Origin: Nitrospirota bacterium
Lineage (GTDB): Bacteria > Nitrospirota > Nitrospiria > SBBL01 > Manganitrophaceae
Assembly (NCBI GenBank): GCA_023248505.1
Contig: JAHFEM010000020.1
Coordinates: 1-10,654 of the forward strand
Direction of reading: 5' to 3'
Length of the DNA: 10,654 nt
The notes beneath the pieces are model-generated. The model was not told where the DNA came from and did no database searches. It was given only the letters and a program-made list of their open reading frames with translations. The position numbers and the translations under genes are program-made. The stretch's first letter is position 1. Every line of letters starts with the position of its first letter. This document shows positions 6,650 to 10,654 of this stretch, one piece after another.

Positions 6650-6720
6650 CGTTATCCGATAAACGTTATTCGTTAATCGTGTCTTGTTTTTTACGTTTAA
6701 CGGGTAACGAATAACGTTAT
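6650..6720. repeat. AT-rich inverted repeat with CGTTA-type subunits
   Basis: This fills the gap between permease stop and gldG-like start. The left arm AACGTTATTCGTTA (6662-6675) is perfectly complementary to TAACGAATAACGTT (6705-6718), 14 bp. After one mismatch the stem continues with TCGT/ACGG-type pairs (one wobble), leaving a loop of about 19 bases. Two related 14-mers lie in tandem on the left (6650-6663 and 6664-6677, 11 of 14 identical), and CGTTA-type units also occur in the right arm. The composition differs sharply from the G+C-rich genes around it, suggesting a dispersed palindromic element or an intra-operon mRNA hairpin. It ends 2 bases before the ribosome site of the next gene. 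It is present once in this window. Confidence 0.7.
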
Positions 6721-6734
6721 TTGCGGGGTTTTTC

Positions 6735-8294
6735 ATGCAATTGAAGAAAATTTTCAGTATTGTTTCCGGAATTTTGGGAGCGATCTGCGCCCTGGCCGGC
6801 TTTTTTCACTATCTGATTTGGGGAACCCCGGTCTGGGTGGTCACCGTGCTGGAGAGCGCGGCGATCGTCTTTCTTTCCTTCTTTCTCTTCACTCACTTTG
6901 AGCTGGTGAAAGATGTGTCCACCCGGCGGTCGACCAAGTTCGGAGTCAACAGCGTCCTGATGGCGGGCATCTTCATCGCCATCCTTTCGATCTCCAACTT
7001 TATCCTTGCCCGGCATGAGGTTCGCTTCGACCTCTCCGGAACCGGCGCTTTCTCGATCTCCCCGCAGACCGTCAGCGTCCTCAAGAATCTGAAGAATGAA
7101 GTAAAGGTCACCGGCTTCTTCTCGGAGCGCAGCAACGTCAAGCGTCAGGCGAAGGACCTCTTCGACAACTACCGGTATGAGACCGATAAGCTCAAGTATG
7201 AGAGTGTCGATCCGGACAAAAAACCGACCTTGGCGAAGCAGTACGGGATTACCGAATACGATACGGTGGTTCTCGAATCGGGGGGGCAGAAGGCGACCCT
7301 TCGAACGATCTCGGAGCAAGAGGTGACGGGAGCGATCATCCGGATCAGCCGCGGGTCGAAGAAGACCTTCTACTTCGTCGAAGGACACGGCGAGCATTCC
7401 CTCGACGACCTGGAACGAAACGGCTTCTCTTACCTGAAGGACTCCCTGGAAAAGCAGGGGTTCACCGTTAAGAAGCTGCCGCTTCTCTCCGAAAAGAAGG
7501 TGCCGGACGATGCGGCGGTCGTGGTGGTCGGCGGCCCGCAGCGCCCCTACACGGAGGAGGAACGAAAAGCGCTCGACGCCTATCTGGCGCTGGGAGGGCG
7601 GCTCTTCGCGCTGGTCGATCCGTTGGTGAAGACCGATCTGGAAGAACTCCTTGCGAAGTGGGGGATTCTTCTTTCGAACGATCTGATCCTCGACCCCGCC
7701 TCCAGCCTCGGGGGGGTGGTTCCGATCGTAAACCCCGGCACCTATCCGCCGCACCAGATCACCCATCAGTTCAACCTGGGAACCTTCTATCCTCTCTCGC
7801 GCTCGGTCAACTTTGATCCCTTGAAGGAGGGGAGCCTCCTTTTTGAGGCGATCTTGAAATCGGGCCGAGGGACCTGGTTGACGACGAAGGTGGAAGGGGA
7901 TCTGGAGATCGATCCCAAACGCGACAAACAGGGTCCGATTACCTTCGGCGGTGTCGTCCGCTACAAGGAGGAGCCGACCGCGATGGAGACCGGGGACGGC
8001 GGAAAATCGGTCGATGCCTCGAAGAAGATGCGGCTGGTGGTCATCGGCGACGCCGATTTCGCCACCAACGGCGTCGTCCGGTCGGCCGGGAACGGCGATC
8101 TTTTTCAAAATGTCGTAAGCTGGCTGGCGGAAGAGGGGGACCTGATCTCGATCCGCTCCCCGGAGGGGCAGAGCAGCACCCTTCTGATGAGCTCCCAGCA
8201 GCACCGGTTTAATTTCTACACCTCGGTCTTAATCGTTCCCCTCGGCATTTTGATGGTCGGTCTCACGGTGTGGCGAAGGAGGCGTCGGCTGTGA
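6735..8294 (+). CDS. GldG-like ABC transporter auxiliary membrane protein
   Basis: A 519-residue protein of the GldG/ABC_transp_aux type, the extracytoplasmic partner of GldA/GldF-like ABC systems. It has three N-terminal helices (about 7-28, 33-54, 70-92), a long periplasmic part from about 95 to 490, and a C-terminal helix (496-513) ending in an Arg cluster, RRRRR, in the cytoplasm. Family marks include RFDLSGTGAFSISPQT from 97, EVKVTGFFSERS near 122, FVEGHGE at 214-220, VVVVGGPQRPYTEEER at 252-267 with ALGGRLFALVDP at 275-286, and LVVIGDADFATNGV at 434-447 near the end of the domain. GldG proteins often have fewer N-terminal helices; the extra pair here may pack against the permease. GCGGGG (6723-6728) is 6 bases upstream of ATG 6735. 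The stop overlaps the next gene's GTG start. Substrate and role are unknown. Confidence 0.88.
   Translation: MQLKKIFSIVSGILGAICALAGFFHYLIWGTPVWVVTVLESAAIVFLSFFLFTHFELVKDVSTRRSTKFGVNSVLMAGIFIAILSISNFILARHEVRFDLSGTGAFSISPQTVSVLKNLKNEVKVTGFFSERSNVKRQAKDLFDNYRYETDKLKYESVDPDKKPTLAKQYGITEYDTVVLESGGQKATLRTISEQEVTGAIIRISRGSKKTFYFVEGHGEHSLDDLERNGFSYLKDSLEKQGFTVKKLPLLSEKKVPDDAAVVVVGGPQRPYTEEERKALDAYLALGGRLFALVDPLVKTDLEELLAKWGILLSNDLILDPASSLGGVVPIVNPGTYPPHQITHQFNLGTFYPLSRSVNFDPLKEGSLLFEAILKSGRGTWLTTKVEGDLEIDPKRDKQGPITFGGVVRYKEEPTAMETGDGGKSVDASKKMRLVVIGDADFATNGVVRSAGNGDLFQNVVSWLAEEGDLISIRSPEGQSSTLLMSSQQHRFNFYTSVLIVPLGILMVGLTVWRRRRRL
8276..8282 (+). promoter_or_regulatory. Ribosome binding site fixing a GTG start for the DUF4340 gene
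   Basis: A full AAGGAGG, itself within the Arg codons ending the gldG-like gene, is 8 bases upstream of GTG 8291. It lies inside, not upstream of, a reading frame begun at the earlier GTG 8270. GTG 8291 is therefore the better start; it also gives the 4-base GTGA stop/start overlap and puts the membrane anchor at the very N-terminus. Confidence 0.75.
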
Positions 8295-9718
8295 GGTTTA
8301 AGGCAACGATCGTTCTCTCCCTCGCCCTGATCCTCCTGGGCGGCTATCTTTATTACGTTGAAATCCCCGCCGAGAAAAGGAAACAAGAGGCAGAGGTCCA
8401 ACAGAAGCGCCTTTACTCTTTCTCTCAAGCGGCCGTCACCAACGTGACCATCCAGAAGCCGAACGGGGAGTTGATCGAGTTTCTCCACGAGCCGGCCGAT
8501 CCCGAAAACCCCTGGCGGATCATCCACCCGGTTGAGGCGCTGGCGAATGACGCGGCCGCTTCGATGTTGTCGTCTCAATTAGAGCGGCTGGAGTCGAACC
8601 GCATGATCGAGGAGAAATCGGAGAATCTCAAAGAATTCGGTCTTGATCCACCCGCCTACTCCGTCATCATCACCCTCGATCGGGTCAATACCGAAATCCT
8701 GGAGGTCGGGAGTGAGAGCCTGACCGGAAGCGAAGTTTATGTCCGAAAGGGAGAGGGGACCCCGATCTATCTGGTCCCGGCCTCCATCAAGAAGTCGTTG
8801 AATAAGGATCTGACAGGGTGGCGGCGGCAGGAGCTCTTCCATTTTGCTTCGATCGATGTGAAGCAGATCCGGATGGAATCTCCCCGCCAGCAGATCGAGA
8901 TCGCCCGCGAGGGAGACGGCTGGCAGATTAAATGGCCTAGTGAACGGAGCGGCCGCCAGAAACCGATCGAGGCGAAAGGCGACCCCAGCGAGATCTCAAA
9001 CCTGCTCGGCAGCCTTTCCAGCCTCCGTGGGGAGGATTTCATCGACGAGAAGAAAGAGGATTGGAAGCGGGGGTTCGGCGATCCGATTTTGAAGTTAAAC
9101 ATCCTGATCGGGGGCCTGGAGCGGGAGGCGCTCTTTTATAAAGTTCCCGCCGACCCGGAGGTCGTCTACGCGGTGACCACGCCGATGGCGCCGATTTTTA
9201 AGCTCTCCGAGCAGGCCTTCAAGATCCTGGAGGAACCGGCTTCTTCCTATCGGGACAAGCGGGTGGTCGATCTGACCGATCCCTCTCAGGTCGAACAGGT
9301 CGCCATCAAGCGGGGCGGGGAGTCGATGCTTCTTGAAAAGAAAGAGGGGGAGTGGTGGATCAAGGGGGGCGCTCCGAAAAAGGTCGGCGATACCGCCATG
9401 GTGAACGGGCTTCTCTTTGAGTTGAATGAGCTCCGCGTCGACCAATTTCCGGAATCGCCGGCCGCTCCGGCGAAGGCCGGTCTCTCCGATCCGGCCTGGT
9501 CGGTTCAATTGAAGGGGAAGGAAGGAAAGCTGCTTAGCGAGGTTTCGTTCGGCCGAATCGAGGGGAACCAGGTCTACACCCGGAGCACCAACCAACCCAC
9601 CCCCATTCTGGTGAAAAAAGAAGAGGTCGACCGGGCGCAAAAGGCGCAGGAAGAGATTAAGCCGGCCGACGCCAAAGCCGCACCCCCGTCCGATTCGACC
9701 GAACCGAAGAAGAGCTAG
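8291..9718 (+). CDS. Membrane-anchored DUF4340 protein with three repeats
   Basis: From GTG 8291 the protein has 475 residues. It has a single N-terminal membrane anchor (about 5-22, KATIVLSLALILLGGYLYY), so the rest is predicted to be periplasmic. DUF4340 proteins commonly follow GldG-like genes and are assumed to be part of the same complex; no biochemical role is established that I know of. Three successive units share one pattern of beta strands, a Trp-containing strand, a helix, then G-x-DP: about 41-175 (Trp75, FGLDP 116-120), 182-320 (Trp211, GFGDP 261-265) and 324-451 (Trp365-366, GLSDP 407-411). This suggests internal triplication. The last 25 residues are a Lys/Ala/Pro-rich low-complexity tail. 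It is the last gene of the operon, overlapping gldG by 4 bases. The earlier in-frame GTG at 8270 would add seven residues, but no ribosome site is apparent for it. Confidence 0.85.
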   Translation: MRFKATIVLSLALILLGGYLYYVEIPAEKRKQEAEVQQKRLYSFSQAAVTNVTIQKPNGELIEFLHEPADPENPWRIIHPVEALANDAAASMLSSQLERLESNRMIEEKSENLKEFGLDPPAYSVIITLDRVNTEILEVGSESLTGSEVYVRKGEGTPIYLVPASIKKSLNKDLTGWRRQELFHFASIDVKQIRMESPRQQIEIAREGDGWQIKWPSERSGRQKPIEAKGDPSEISNLLGSLSSLRGEDFIDEKKEDWKRGFGDPILKLNILIGGLEREALFYKVPADPEVVYAVTTPMAPIFKLSEQAFKILEEPASSYRDKRVVDLTDPSQVEQVAIKRGGESMLLEKKEGEWWIKGGAPKKVGDTAMVNGLLFELNELRVDQFPESPAAPAKAGLSDPAWSVQLKGKEGKLLSEVSFGRIEGNQVYTRSTNQPTPILVKKEEVDRAQKAQEEIKPADAKAAPPSDSTEPKKS

Positions 9719-9738
9719 GTCTGCTCGCCTCCGCGATC

Positions 9739-9763
9739 GAGGGGAGATCTCACCCCTTTTTTA
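9739..9763 (+). terminator. Probable intrinsic terminator of the ABC/GldG operon
   Basis: AGGGG (9740-9744) pairs with CCCCT (9753-9757), with a possible G-T closing pair at 9739/9758 and an 8-base loop, and leads into six T's (9757-9762). It begins 21 bases after the DUF4340 stop and overlaps the last codons of the converging msrA gene on the other strand. The stem is short, so termination may be partial. Read from the msrA side there is no T-run, so it would not serve both genes. Confidence 0.45.
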
Positions 9764-10316
9764 GTTTTTCAAGAAAATGCTTGCGGGCCTTGGCGACCTT
9801 GGGCGCAATCACCACGCGGCAGTACGGTTGGTCCGTATTGTTCTTGTAGTACTCCTGGTGGTTATCTTCCGCCCGATAAAATTTTTTGAAAGGGACGACC
9901 TCGGTCACGATCGGCGCATCCCAGATCCCCTTCGCGTTTAACGCCTGGACGACCTGCTCGGCGGTCCCCTTCTGCTCCGGCGTATGATAGAAGATGGCCG
10001 AGCGGTACTGCGTTCCCTCATCGGCTCCCTGGCGATTCAAGGTGGTGGGATCGTGGATCGTAAAGAAGACCTCCAGGAGTTCGCGAAAGGAGATCACCTT
10101 CGGATCAAACGTGACCTGCGACACCTCGGCGTGTCCCGTCGTTCCGCTGCAGACCTGGCGGTACGTCGGATGGTCGACCGCCCCGCCCGAGTAGCCCGAC
10201 TCGGCCTTCTCGACCCCTTTTAAATCTGCAAAAACCGCATCCAAGCACCAGAAGCAGCCGCCGCCCAGGGTGGCGACCTCTTGGGATGTTCCTGTCTGAT
10301 TGATGGGATTGCTCAT
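9750..10316 (-). CDS. msrA: Peptide methionine sulfoxide reductase A
   Basis: A 188-residue cytosolic repair enzyme that reduces methionine-S-sulfoxide in proteins and free Met(O), using thioredoxin-type electrons. The catalytic GCFWC motif is at 20-24, with nucleophile Cys21. Also present are GYSGG (41-45), YRQVCSGTTGHAE (52-64), GTQYRS (101-106) and EDNHQEYY (150-157). Further Cys at 24, 56 and 166 could act in resolving the disulfide; Cys166 lies in the C-terminal position typical of resolving cysteines. There is no signal peptide and no fused MsrB domain. The length is normal for a single-domain MsrA. The start is supported by GGAGAGG on the minus strand about 9 bases upstream. It converges on the ABC operon, its stop lying within that operon's terminator. 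It appears to be transcribed alone; no clear promoter was identified. Confidence 0.97.
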   Translation of the reverse strand: MSNPINQTGTSQEVATLGGGCFWCLDAVFADLKGVEKAESGYSGGAVDHPTYRQVCSGTTGHAEVSQVTFDPKVISFRELLEVFFTIHDPTTLNRQGADEGTQYRSAIFYHTPEQKGTAEQVVQALNAKGIWDAPIVTEVVPFKKFYRAEDNHQEYYKNNTDQPYCRVVIAPKVAKARKHFLEKLKKG

Positions 10317-10394
10317 CGAATAGATCCTCTCCGTTTAATAAGACTAACGCTCTTTCCATCATGCCAGAATGCGATTGGATCTGCCAGGGGTATC

Positions 10395-10417
10395 TCTCCC
10401 CTTGCGCGAGGGGGGGA
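10395..10417. repeat. REP-like G/C hairpin between msrA and the discoidin-like fragment
   Basis: TCTCCCCT (10395-10402) pairs with AGGGGGGG (10409-10416), with two wobble pairs and a TGCGCG loop. No T-run follows on either strand, so it is not a classical terminator. The C-run/TTGCGCGA/G-run layout resembles small dispersed palindromes seen between genes in many bacteria. It lies in a 136-base gap (10317-10452) where I see no gene and no convincing promoter for msrA. Confidence 0.35.
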
Positions 10418-10452
10418 AATTCCATCATGATTAGATTGGGAATGAACAATTC

Positions 10453-10644
10453 CTAATGCTTCGAGCCTTCTGAGTTTCCGGTGAGCTGGACCTCGTTGAG
10501 GTAAACCCGCTCGTAAGAGCCCCATGTCGATAAAAGCCGCAGCTTCAGATATTTTGCCTTCACCTCCGGGAAGGTGAATTCTTGGAAAGGATGTTCAAAA
10601 AGTTTGATATTCTGCGTCTGGAATTTTCCGATCGATTTGAACAC
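10453..10644 (-). pseudogene. C-terminal fragment of an F5/8 type C (discoidin-like) domain protein
   Basis: These 63 codons resemble the last third of an F5/8 type C (discoidin) carbohydrate-binding domain: FTFPEVKAKYLKLRLLSTWG followed by a strand pattern VYLNEVQLTG and a short tail. Such domains end extracellular glycan-binding enzymes or surface proteins. In the same frame a TGA lies at 10648-10650, two codons before the only possible initiator (GTG at 10642-10644), and no ribosome site can be seen in the few bases left. A normal domain would need about 80 more residues upstream. Either the gene is broken by a nonsense or frameshift mutation near 10645, a sequencing error is present, or the frame continues after a shift outside the window. 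It is labelled pseudogene provisionally; the family call rests on the C-terminal strands alone. Confidence 0.5.
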
Positions 10645-10654
10645 GTTTCAAATG

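Noticed and set aside
6650..6720. The inverted repeat considered as terminal repeats of a small transposon or as a CRISPR repeat pair.
   Set aside because: No transposase, direct target duplication, or regularly spaced repeat-spacer series; only about 70 bases in total.
6717..8204. 495-codon open frame on the minus strand opposite the gldG-like gene.
   Set aside because: It is a mirror frame of a G+C-rich gene with strong family motifs on the plus strand. The product is Arg/Asp/Gln-rich with no recognisable domain and no ribosome site.

Overview
The window looks like ordinary chromosome from a diderm (Gram-negative-type) bacterium of moderately high G+C. It has lipoprotein signals, a RodZ-type cell-shape protein, a tRNA with an encoded CCA end, and a GldA/GldF/GldG-type ABC cassette followed by a DUF4340 protein. 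That gene mix would fit a Nitrospirota or delta-proteobacterial-like lineage, but the phylum is inferred from gene content and style only. No phage, transposase, CRISPR array, toxin-antitoxin pair or defence island is visible.

Region 1 (1-4554, + strand) is a closely spaced run of genes. It contains an S-methyl-5'-thioadenosine phosphorylase (methylthio-nucleoside salvage), a predicted outer-membrane lipoprotein, a PfkB/ribokinase-type kinase, a TPR protein with an export signal that resembles the PilF/PilW class, and a RodZ-like membrane protein with a cytoplasmic helix-turn-helix. Gaps are 29-80 bases, except for 174 bases between the TPR gene and rodZ. That gap carries a doubtful small reading frame ending directly against the rodZ start codon. 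The TPR-RodZ adjacency recalls the pilF-rodZ order known in gamma-proteobacteria. The phosphorylase and kinase suggest nucleoside or sugar salvage.

Region 2 (4555-4894) holds a tRNA-Thr(CGT) with a plausible upstream promoter, then about 220 bases without a gene. The second half of that stretch contains a near-consensus sigma-70 promoter with a 17-base spacer, which drives the next operon.

Region 3 (4895-9718, + strand) is a four-gene operon: ABC ATPase (GldA-like), six-helix ABC-2 permease (GldF-like), GldG/ABC_transp_aux protein, and a membrane-anchored DUF4340 protein. Both the ATPase/permease junction and the GldG/DUF4340 junction are 4-base stop/start overlaps, implying translational coupling. 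The permease/gldG junction instead carries a 71-base AT-rich inverted repeat. A short G/C hairpin with a T-run follows the operon. The cassette probably encodes an envelope ABC machine whose substrate cannot be read from the sequence; outside Bacteroidetes gliding its role is poorly defined. It is the part of the window most worth experimental attention.

Region 4 (9750-10654, - strand) contains a complete peptide methionine sulfoxide reductase A and, at the window edge, a broken or partial C-terminal end of an F5/8 type C (discoidin-like) carbohydrate-binding domain.

I found no clearly new biological system. The best leads are the four-gene ABC/GldG/DUF4340 operon with its internal inverted repeat, the triplicated DUF4340 protein, and the small reading frame abutting rodZ.
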